Source: Thermoflexia bacterium
GTDB lineage: Bacteria > Chloroflexota > Anaerolineae > B4-G1 > SLSP01
Direction: 5' to 3'
DNA: 8,568 nucleotides
Assembly: GCA_030605705.1 (NCBI GenBank)
Contig: JAUWHU010000194.1
Span: 1-8,568 of the forward strand
The notes under the pieces were generated by a model that saw only the letters and a list, made by a program, of their open reading frames with translations, was not told the origin of the DNA and searched no databases. Below, one piece after another: positions 1 to 5,921 of this stretch. Within the stretch, counting starts at the first letter, position 1. Each line of letters starts with the position of its first letter. The position numbers and the translations under genes were made by a program.

Positions 1-1008
1 GCGCACACTGCTGACCTCCTGCAACAACACTCCCCAGCTCGTGAGGGGTGGTCGCAATCCCAACCCCAAAAAACTGAGCGCCGTCTCAGAGAGGATCATG
101 CCGGGGATCATCAATGTCGCAATCACGATGATGTGGCTCAACGTGCCGGGCAACAAGTGCCGGAACATCAAACGCACATCGCTGGCCCCCGCGCTCTGCG
201 CGGCCAACACGTACTCCCGCTCACGCAGCGAGAGGATCAGACCACGCACCTGACGGGCCAGACCGCCCCAGCGGATAAAGATCATGATCAAAGTCAGCAT
301 AAAGTAAACCATGATAGGCGACCAACCCATGGGAATGGCGGCGGCCAGGGCCATGAAGAGCGGGATATCGGGGAAAGCGCCCACGAACTCGGTGAGCCGC
401 TGGACGAGGATGTCCACCATGCCCCCATAGTAACCCGAGATCGCGCCCATGACGCTGCCCAAAATGAACGTCCCAGTCTGCCCGAGGAGACCGATCAACA
501 GGGAAAGTCGTCCACCAAAGATAATGCGCGATAAGACATCGCGCCCCAGGCGATCGGTGCCAAACAAGAAAGCATAGCCGTCTGGCGCTGCCTCGAGATT
601 GACGCCAAAGAGATGGCGGTTCATGGGAATCAAACCCAGCAGTTTATAAGGCTCTGCCGCCTTGGGCAACAGGGCCAGCGGGAAAATCTGGGCTTCATCC
701 ACCACATAGAAACGTTTGCGCAACTCCAAATCAATTTCCTTCTCCAGTCCGTAAACTGAGGGAATCAGACTGAACTTCCCCTCCTGGTTCTTGAAAACCA
801 GGGGTTGCGGGCGGGCCTCCAGGTATTCGGATTGGAAGTCGAGGGGATAAGGCGCGACAAATTCAGCCAAGATGCCGCAAAGAAGATAGAAGAGGATCAC
901 GATGATCCCTCCCACCACAGCCATCTTATTCTTCTTGAACTTCCACCAGACCAGCGCTAAGTAAGCCTGACTGATTTGTTCCTTCTGAACGTCGTTATTC
1001 TCAGCCAT
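1..1008 (-). CDS. DppC/OppC-type ABC transporter permease (3' end missing)
   Basis: Inner-membrane permease subunit of a peptide/nickel/oligosaccharide-type ABC importer, partner of the permease encoded just upstream. My translation from the ATG at 1008 is open for 336 codons to the window edge. It begins MAENNDVQKEQ, has a first membrane segment at about residues 29-50, and carries the family signature GTDRLGRDVLSR near residues 148-160. The EAA loop that contacts the ATPase (AAQSAGASDVRLMFRHLLP) lies near residues 269-287. The visible end, FLGLGLRPPLTSWGVLLQE, matches the conserved stretch near the C-terminus of OppC/DppC proteins, so only a short tail should be missing. About 70-80 extra residues lie between the first helix and the GTD..GRD motif compared with short DppC proteins, probably an extracytoplasmic insertion. 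The Shine-Dalgarno AAGGAGT overlaps the stop of the preceding gene (13-nt gap), which implies translational coupling. The family is certain; the substrate is not. Confidence 0.95.
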   Translation of the reverse strand, partial: MAENNDVQKEQISQAYLALVWWKFKKNKMAVVGGIIVILFYLLCGILAEFVAPYPLDFQSEYLEARPQPLVFKNQEGKFSLIPSVYGLEKEIDLELRKRFYVVDEAQIFPLALLPKAAEPYKLLGLIPMNRHLFGVNLEAAPDGYAFLFGTDRLGRDVLSRIIFGGRLSLLIGLLGQTGTFILGSVMGAISGYYGGMVDILVQRLTEFVGAFPDIPLFMALAAAIPMGWSPIMVYFMLTLIMIFIRWGGLARQVRGLILSLREREYVLAAQSAGASDVRLMFRHLLPGTLSHIIVIATLMIPGMILSETALSFLGLGLRPPLTSWGVLLQEVSSVR

Positions 1009-1021
1009 AGTTCACACTCCT

Positions 1022-2008
1022 TCATTCCAGGCGGATGCGCGGATCAAGCGCGGCCAGCATCAAATCTGCCAGCAGACTGCCTATCAGCGTCATTAACACG
1101 ATGAAGACCAGCACTGTACCGGCCAGATACATATCCTGGCTCTGTAAGGCCAACACGTACAACGGGCCCACGGTTGGCAAGTTGAGCACCGATGCCACCA
1201 ACGCGTTACCCGCTACAACGCTGGGCAGCGTCTCAGACCCCAAGATGATGATCAAAGGGTTGATCGCCACCCGCACCGCGTGTTTCCACGTCACCTGCTG
1301 CTTCGTCAAACCCCGTGCGCGCGCGGCTTCGACGAAAGGTTGCCCCAAGGTCTCCAGCAGGTTACCACGCATGATGCGCACCAGCCCTGCCGTGCCCGTG
1401 ACACTGCCTACCAGCGCCGGAATCCAGAGATGCTTCAGCAGATCAATGACTTTCGCGATACTCCAGGGCGCGTCCTTGTACTCCTGAGAGAACAAGCCAC
1501 TGACCTCCTGTCCCAGGACGACCATCGCAAAAAACATCACAATGAGCGCCAACAGGAAGCCGGGCATCCCCAATCCGATAAAACTCAACGTCGTGAATAT
1601 CTGATCACCGACAGAATACTGGTGCGTGGCAGAATAGACCCCGATCGGGATAGCCATGCCCCATTGTACTACAATGACCGAAACAGCCATTAGCACAGTA
1701 AATCCTATCCGGTTGCCTAATATCTCCGTAACCGGACGCTCAAACTCAAACGATTCGCCAAAATCGCCCTTGATGAAATTCGAGGCCCAGATCCAATAAC
1801 GATCCAATAAGGGCTTATCCAAGCCGTAACGCACCCGATACTCCTCGATGCGCAGCTCAGCGCTGCGATCGCCACGTGCCTGGAGATCCTGTAGTTTTTT
1901 GGTCAAAAAGTCACCCGGCGGCAGCTCAATGATCAAAAAACTCACGAAGGACACCAGGACAAGCATGATCGCAGCATAGCCCAGGCGGCGAAGAATGTAC
2001 GAAAGCAT
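1022..2008 (-). CDS. DppB/OppB-type ABC transporter permease
   Basis: Inner-membrane permease of a family 5 binding-protein-dependent ABC importer, expected to form a heterodimer with the downstream permease. It is 328 aa, normal for the family. The N-terminus MLSYILRRLG leads directly into a first membrane helix (about 10-28). A conserved GDFGESFEFERPV segment lies at 81-93. Further helices lie at about 103-125, 137-165, 195-212, 253-275 and 297-320. The EAA loop, beginning EAARARG, lies at 227-253, and the protein ends with the typical LDPRIRLE. The start ATG at 2008 is preceded by GAGGAGG at 2014-2020 with a 5-nt spacer. It sits 134 nt after the binding-protein gene, separated by a strong hairpin, and 13 nt before the partner permease. 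Peptide transport would be the default annotation, but the neighbouring GH65 and GH4 genes point to a sugar or glycoside (inference). Confidence 0.96.
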   Translation of the reverse strand: MLSYILRRLGYAAIMLVLVSFVSFLIIELPPGDFLTKKLQDLQARGDRSAELRIEEYRVRYGLDKPLLDRYWIWASNFIKGDFGESFEFERPVTEILGNRIGFTVLMAVSVIVVQWGMAIPIGVYSATHQYSVGDQIFTTLSFIGLGMPGFLLALIVMFFAMVVLGQEVSGLFSQEYKDAPWSIAKVIDLLKHLWIPALVGSVTGTAGLVRIMRGNLLETLGQPFVEAARARGLTKQQVTWKHAVRVAINPLIIILGSETLPSVVAGNALVASVLNLPTVGPLYVLALQSQDMYLAGTVLVFIVLMTLIGSLLADLMLAALDPRIRLE

Positions 2009-2079
2009 AGGTACCTCCTCAACAGCGGCTAACAGAAAACTTGCTCAGTTTACAAAAATTTCATTGGTAAAGTATTAAG

Positions 2080-2110
2080 ACATGGCGGGCGAGAATTCCG
2101 CCCGCCATGT
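2080..2110 (-). terminator. Intercistronic 12-bp perfect hairpin between binding-protein and permease genes
   Basis: The arms ACATGGCGGGCG (2080-2091) and CGCCCGCCATGT (2099-2110) are perfectly complementary around a 7-nt loop. The hairpin starts about 32 nt after the stop codon of the binding-protein gene. On the minus strand it is followed by CTTAATACTTTACC, not a clean U-run, so it is a poor classical Rho-independent terminator. A partial terminator, or a 3'-end stabiliser that keeps the upstream binding-protein message abundant while permease expression stays lower, fits better. Binding-protein/permease junctions such as malE-malF are a known precedent. The structure is seen directly; its function is inferred. 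Confidence 0.75.
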
Positions 2111-2142
2111 AGAACATCATTGCCGGCAGTAACTAGTAGTGT

Positions 2143-4143
2143 TTACTGCTCGATCCAGTACTGCTCGGGATAGGTATTGCCGGGGCTGCCAGGCGCCCAC
2201 GGGCCGAGTATACCACCAGGCACGTTGTGGACGTTGTCCTTGATCACCACGGGCATCGGCTGGTCGCCGGACGCGCCAATCACGAAGGGGCCTTCCGCAA
2301 TGTAGACACGGACGGCTTCCCAGACGATCTCGTCGCGCTCTGCAATCGTGGGCAACTGCTTGCCCTTGTCGTAGAGTTCCTGCAAGACCTTGGCGGGGCC
2401 TTCAGGCGCCCAACCCCTCTCACCGCCGGTGGAGTAGTACATACCCTGCATGGGGAAGGCGCGCGCGCCCTCACCGCCGCCGCGCAGCGGGAAGATCCAG
2501 TCGGGGTAGGTCCAGAGGTCCAGCTCAGAGGCGTGGGTGTTGCGGATCATGTACAAGCCGTTGTCACCGCGGATACCCCAGTCGGGTTGCCCGATCAGGT
2601 TGTTGACCAACACATCGACGCCCACTGCCTCGAGGTTCTGCTTGTAAATCTCATTGGACTCGATGCAGACGCGCTCGCCGCCCCAGTCGCCCTGGTCTAT
2701 GACGAAGGTGAAGGGCTTGCCACTGGGTAGATCGCGCAAGCCATCGCCATCGGCGTCCACGTAGCCGGCGGCGTCAAAGTAGGCCTCGGCCTTCGCAGGA
2801 TCGTACTCGGCGTCAGCCGCCGCCCACTCCTGGAAGAGGGCCTGGCCCTCGGTGCTTACGAAGTGCGGGGACTGCGGGCTGATGGTGAAGTTCTTGGCCT
2901 CAGAGAAGCCCTCCCACACGACGTCAATCAGTCGCTCGCGGTCCAGCGCCACGGACAAGCCCTTGCGGAAGTTCTTGTCGCGCAGCAGCTCGCGGATCTC
3001 TACCGCTTCCTCAGTCTCGGTCGCGGGGTCGTATTCCTGATCTTCGTGGTAGTCCATGTTGATGATCCAGCCGGGCCAGGCGCCGGCGCCGTTCATCCAC
3101 TCGGAGTGAATGTGGTAGCCGCCAGACTCGGCCTGCTCCAGCAGGAACGGGATATCGGTGGGGTTGGTGGTGAGGCGGAAGGCCATGTCGTACTTACCCT
3201 GCGCAACATTGAGCAGGCGGACTTCCTCGTTATCCACAAACTCGATATCCACGGTGTCAATGTAGGGCAGCTGGTTGCCGGCTTCGTCAACCTTCCAGTA
3301 GTAGGGGTTGCGGGTCCAGATCCATCTCTCGCCGGCCTTGTACTCTTCCAAACACCAGGCCATCATGCAGGGATAGCCGGCGGTCTGATAGAAACGGTCG
3401 TTGACGTCGAGGTCTTCGTAGGTAGCGTCGGCGTTGTAGTCCGGGTGGAACTGCTTGAGGAAGTGCGCGGGCTTCATCAGCGGGCGCCATTCCCAGAAGC
3501 CCTGTGCCAGGATGTAGGGCATGATGTACTGCGCGCTATCGAACTTCAGCACCCAGGTCACGTCATCGGGGAACTCCATGGTGATGGGGGTGCTGTCGAG
3601 GTTGCGCGCCCACCAGGGAACCGTGTTGAAGCCCACGTCCTCGTTCAACGCCAGGTCTTCCCACCAGAACTGCAAGTCGGCGGTGGTGAAAGGCTCGCCA
3701 TCGGACCACTTGAGGCCCTTGCGGAAGACCATGGTGATGGTATGGCCATCGTCGGACCATTCGGGCATCTTGACGAGCAGTCCAGGCTCGTAACCGGAGT
3801 AGTCAGCCTTCCAGCGGACGGGCGGATCGTAGATCGCCATCAAGAAGTTGCCGGCCTCATCCCACCAGGTAGCCGTGTGCCAGGTGCCGCCGTACTCACC
3901 GATGGACTCCACTACGGGAACCACCATCGGCTCTTCGGAGACGCGCTCATCAACCGGGGGCAAGTCCATGGCATCGAGCATAGGGGCCTGCTGGTACTTC
4001 GACGGTTCCTCCGTCACCACCACAGGCTCATCAGTCGCGACCTCTGTAGGAGCCACCGTAGGCTCTTCCTTCGGGCCGCAAGCGACCAGTAGCGTCGAGA
4101 GAATGACCAGGACGCTTATCAACAGAAACAGATTCTTCCTCAT
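2143..4143 (-). CDS. Family 5 ABC transporter solute-binding lipoprotein
   Basis: Membrane-anchored extracytoplasmic binding protein (SBP_bac_5, DppA/OppA superfamily) that delivers ligand to the two downstream permeases. I place the start at the ATG at 4143 (666 aa). GGAGGA lies at 4151-4156 with a 7-nt spacer, and a possible in-frame ATG 15 nt upstream (4158) has that Shine-Dalgarno sequence inside its own reading frame. Residues 1-22 (MRKNLFLLISVLVILSTLLVAC) are a lipoprotein signal with lipobox LVAC, so Cys22 would be lipidated. A disordered Thr/Pro/Glu/Val-rich linker follows to about 50. The family signature KGLKWSDGEPFTTAD lies at about 142-156. Further family features are RNPYYWKVDEAGNQLPYID and a calcium-loop-like DADGDGLRD before a GKPF segment. 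At 666 aa it is longer than E. coli DppA or OppA (about 540), as in large thermophile and Chloroflexi members. Some family 5 proteins bind oligosaccharides, and the adjacent glycosidase genes favour a sugar ligand here (inference). Confidence 0.95.
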   Translation of the reverse strand: MRKNLFLLISVLVILSTLLVACGPKEEPTVAPTEVATDEPVVVTEEPSKYQQAPMLDAMDLPPVDERVSEEPMVVPVVESIGEYGGTWHTATWWDEAGNFLMAIYDPPVRWKADYSGYEPGLLVKMPEWSDDGHTITMVFRKGLKWSDGEPFTTADLQFWWEDLALNEDVGFNTVPWWARNLDSTPITMEFPDDVTWVLKFDSAQYIMPYILAQGFWEWRPLMKPAHFLKQFHPDYNADATYEDLDVNDRFYQTAGYPCMMAWCLEEYKAGERWIWTRNPYYWKVDEAGNQLPYIDTVDIEFVDNEEVRLLNVAQGKYDMAFRLTTNPTDIPFLLEQAESGGYHIHSEWMNGAGAWPGWIINMDYHEDQEYDPATETEEAVEIRELLRDKNFRKGLSVALDRERLIDVVWEGFSEAKNFTISPQSPHFVSTEGQALFQEWAAADAEYDPAKAEAYFDAAGYVDADGDGLRDLPSGKPFTFVIDQGDWGGERVCIESNEIYKQNLEAVGVDVLVNNLIGQPDWGIRGDNGLYMIRNTHASELDLWTYPDWIFPLRGGGEGARAFPMQGMYYSTGGERGWAPEGPAKVLQELYDKGKQLPTIAERDEIVWEAVRVYIAEGPFVIGASGDQPMPVVIKDNVHNVPGGILGPWAPGSPGNTYPEQYWIEQ

Positions 4144-4223
4144 GTTAATCTCCTCCATTTAGAATATATGTCTTGGGAAAACATCCAAAAGTTGTCGTAA
4201 ACAGTAAAATATGGTTCCTTCAC
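4140..4223 (-). CDS. Possible 27-codon leader ORF overlapping the binding-protein start
   Basis: A GTG at 4221-4223 lies 3 nt after a strong AAAGGAGG (4227-4234) and opens a 27-codon frame. It ends in TGA at 4140-4142, overlapping the ATG of the binding-protein gene as ATGA. The peptide would be small and aromatic-rich (Tyr, Phe and Trp make up 8 of 27 residues), with no recognised domain. The spacer is short, but the regulator gene upstream has an equally short one. It could be a coupling or attenuation leader peptide. Equally, it could be chance: open frames of this length are common, and the Shine-Dalgarno could be a decoy. I would not annotate it firmly without conservation or ribosome-profiling support. 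Confidence 0.2.
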   Translation of the reverse strand: MKEPYFTVYDNFWMFSQDIYSKWRRLT

Positions 4224-4255
4224 ACACCTCCTTTCCCATATTGTGTGATAAATTT

Positions 4256-4298
4256 CCCGATTGTGAGCTTAGTTTTCAGCATCGCCTCACAATCAGGG
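4256..4298 (-). promoter_or_regulatory. Long inverted repeat after the regulator gene: weak terminator or operator
   Basis: GATTGTGAG (4259-4267) and CTCACAATC (4286-4294) form a perfect 9-bp inverted repeat around an 18-nt loop. CCC (4256-4258) and GGG (4296-4298) extend it past one bulged base. It begins 12 nt after the stop codon of the GntR-SBP gene. On the minus strand it is followed by AAATTTATC, which is not a U-run, so it is at best a weak terminator. A second TTGTG element (TGTGTGA at 4242-4248, inverted partner TCACACA at 4220-4226) lies nearby, so the region may be a regulatory leader for the binding-protein gene. No convincing -35/-10 pair was found here. Confidence 0.45.
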
Positions 4299-4309
4299 CA
4301 CACGTCCTC

Positions 4310-5785
4310 TTAATATTCCAGCAACAGGGCCAACGCCTGTGCTGTCTGCCGGAGGGTCTCCTCCAGCGGAGCTCCCGCCCATAACACCTGCTCCAACATC
4401 TTCTGCAAGAAGCGGGAGACTTGGGGATAGTCGCTCAACAAAGGGCGTGAGCGAGCCAACGATAGCAAAGGGATCACCTTCTCCAGCCAGGGATGCTCCG
4501 GGGTAGCCAGTTGTTGGTTGAGAGAGCGGTACGCGGAAATCTGGAGACCATCCCCACAAAACGCGGCTAAATTTTCCGGTAAGACCACCAGTTTCAGAAT
4601 CTCCAGGCACACTTCGCGCGCGGGAGATTGCTGGAGGATCACCCAGCTGGTTCCCCCCAGTGAATTCACCGGAGGAACGTCCAAAGAGGGACGCGGCACC
4701 GGCACAAATCCCAAGTGCGCCATGGCATCCGCCTCATCGGTCCATTCCGATTCCTCTCGAATGCGGGGCCATTCGTAGGTCCCCCCCAAAGTCATGGGGG
4801 TAATCCCGCGCCCCAGCAAGCGACAAACATCCCACCAACGATAACTCGCCATTTGCGGCGGTAAAGTGGCACGCCGCTCCAGAGTGATCTGCTGCAAAAA
4901 GCGCAAAGCCCGGCGCAGAGCAGGGGTATCCAGGGTCAAGCGACCCTTCTCATCCAACAGCTCCCCACCAGCCCCCCAGATGAAAGGGAGCAACAGATTA
5001 AGCGTCGCTTCACCCGCTGCCGCCCCTACAGGAAAAGCCCCAGCGTAGCGGTGTCCCAATCGTTGCTGCGTTCCGGGGCTGGAGAAATGATCCAATAAAG
5101 CGAGCCAGGCCTCCCACGTCTCCGGAGGGGTCAGCCCCTCCTTTGCGAACCAGTCCCGCCGGTACCACATTCCGGTCACATCGGCCTGGGTAGGCAAACC
5201 GTAGAGCTTCCCATCCACGGTATTGTGATGCGCGACCACCGGCTCCAGATCCTCACGCAAGGCCCGCGTCCACGACGCATCCAAAGTATCCAGCGGCACA
5301 ATGTAGCCGGCGCGGGCGTAATTGGTGACCCACACGTAGTCCAGAGGAACCATGTCCGGGGCCTCTCCCTGCGCCACTGCCCGGCGTAAGACCTGGTGGA
5401 ATTCTGGACGGGGACACATCGTCACCGTCAGGTCTACCTCTTGCTCTGGATGGGAGAGATTCCAGTGGTGAATGGCCTGCTCCAGGGAAGCCATCCACAA
5501 CACATCGTAATAAGTGAGGATGCGGATAGTTATCTGCTGAGACAGCCGCGCCGCAGACTCCGGCGTTACAAAGGTCCCCTGCCCCGAACGGCGGTAAATG
5601 AAGCCCTCACGAGCCAACTCGGTCAGAGCCTGGCGCACGGGTGCGCGACTGATACCCAGTTGCTCACATAACTTCATTTCAGTCGGCAAGCGATCACCGG
5701 GCTGCAATAAGCCCGATTTCATCTGCTGTTTGAAATGAAGTTTCAGTTGATAATAAATTGGGATAGGGGAGTTTCGGTCAACCAT
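4310..5785 (-). CDS. GntR winged-helix regulator fused to a family 1 (MalE-like) solute-binding domain
   Basis: Probable cytoplasmic sugar-responsive transcriptional regulator, 491 aa. Residues 1-75 are a complete GntR DNA-binding domain: PIYYQLKLHFKQQMKSG, LQPGDRLPTE, the helix-turn-helix around LCEQLGISRAPVRQALTELA (40-59) and the wing GFIYRRSGQGTFV (61-73). From about 84 to the C-terminus the sequence follows an SBP_bac_1 fold: QITIRILTYYD, EAPDMVPLDYVWVTNYARAGYIVPLD (141-166), DGKLYGLPTQADVTGMWYRRDWF with PPETW (191-224), IWGAGGELLDEKGR, and a late GGTSWVIL segment. There is no signal peptide or membrane helix, so the binding domain should face the cytoplasm and act as the effector sensor. 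This is a PBP-like sensor as in LacI proteins, but on a GntR head. The start ATG at 5785 has GAGAGG with a 3-nt spacer and gives the expected GntR N-terminus. Its promoter has a palindrome over the likely transcription start, suggesting autoregulation. The transporter genes follow in the same direction after 166 nt. The sensor is family 1 while the transporter uses family 5, so the ligand may be a catabolic product rather than the imported compound. Confidence 0.92.
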   Translation of the reverse strand: MVDRNSPIPIYYQLKLHFKQQMKSGLLQPGDRLPTEMKLCEQLGISRAPVRQALTELAREGFIYRRSGQGTFVTPESAARLSQQITIRILTYYDVLWMASLEQAIHHWNLSHPEQEVDLTVTMCPRPEFHQVLRRAVAQGEAPDMVPLDYVWVTNYARAGYIVPLDTLDASWTRALREDLEPVVAHHNTVDGKLYGLPTQADVTGMWYRRDWFAKEGLTPPETWEAWLALLDHFSSPGTQQRLGHRYAGAFPVGAAAGEATLNLLLPFIWGAGGELLDEKGRLTLDTPALRRALRFLQQITLERRATLPPQMASYRWWDVCRLLGRGITPMTLGGTYEWPRIREESEWTDEADAMAHLGFVPVPRPSLDVPPVNSLGGTSWVILQQSPAREVCLEILKLVVLPENLAAFCGDGLQISAYRSLNQQLATPEHPWLEKVIPLLSLARSRPLLSDYPQVSRFLQKMLEQVLWAGAPLEETLRQTAQALALLLEY

Positions 5786-5816
5786 GGACCTCTCATCAAA
5801 GACTTAGAAGAGACTT

Positions 5817-5834
5817 TGGTATATCCTTATACCA
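5817..5834. promoter_or_regulatory. Palindromic operator candidate TGGTATA-N4-TATACCA
   Basis: TGGTATATCCTTATACCA is a perfect 7-bp inverted repeat with a 4-nt centre. It lies one base downstream of the -10 hexamer of the regulator promoter and spans the expected transcription start. The half-site TGGTATA resembles operators of HutC-type GntR repressors (NagR/DasR-like sites of the TGGTCTAGACCA type). Binding by the adjacent GntR-SBP protein, giving steric repression, is the natural inference. The palindrome is seen directly; the binding protein is not proven. Confidence 0.7.
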
Positions 5835-5835
5835 T

Positions 5836-5864
5836 ATAATAAGATATAAATTACTTTTTGTCAA
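5836..5864 (-). promoter_or_regulatory. Sigma70-type promoter for the regulator (and possibly the transporter) genes
   Basis: On the minus strand, TTGACA (5864-5859) is followed by exactly 17 nt and then TATTAT (5841-5836). That is a perfect -35 box and a one-mismatch -10 box at optimal spacing. Transcription would begin near 5828-5830, about 45 nt before the ATG at 5785. The region is much more AT-rich than the flanking genes. This is the only convincing promoter I see in the window, so the regulator, binding protein and permeases may be read from it as one transcript. Confidence 0.75.
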
Positions 5865-5900
5865 GAGCTGGGGAGGTGAAAACCGGGCAAATTCCCGAAA

Positions 5901-5921
5901 TTCGCTATTTGCTATTCGCTA
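5901..5921. repeat. Three-copy heptamer tandem repeat at the GH65 stop codon
   Basis: TTCGCTA, TTTGCTA and TTCGCTA follow one another at 5901-5907, 5908-5914 and 5915-5921 with an exact 7-base period. On the minus strand the unit is TAGCGAA/TAGCAAA, and its first TAG is the stop codon of the GH65 gene. Just beyond lies a weak 4-bp hairpin (CGGG/CCCG at 5884-5897) followed by a GTTTTC stretch on the minus strand, too weak for me to call a terminator. Confidence 0.7.

Noticed and set aside
133..534. 133-codon plus-strand frame opposite the DppC-type permease
   Set aside because: The minus-strand frame has the EAA loop and OppC signatures. The plus-strand translation is low-complexity and rich in His, Gln, Asp and Arg.
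2863..4092. 409-codon open frame on the plus strand opposite the binding-protein gene
   Set aside because: It lies wholly antisense to a family 5 lipoprotein with clear motifs. The translation is Val/Gly/His-rich with no recognisable domain, as expected from the reverse of a GC-rich codon pattern.
4144..4158. Upstream ATG at 4158 as the start of the binding protein (adds MEEIN)
   Set aside because: The Shine-Dalgarno GGAGGA would lie inside the coding sequence, and it is ideally spaced for the ATG at 4143, which also gives a normal lipoprotein signal beginning MRKN.
4220..4248. TCACA/TGTGA elements as a CRP-type site
   Set aside because: The half-sites are in the wrong order (TCACA first) and too far apart for the TGTGA-N6-TCACA pattern.
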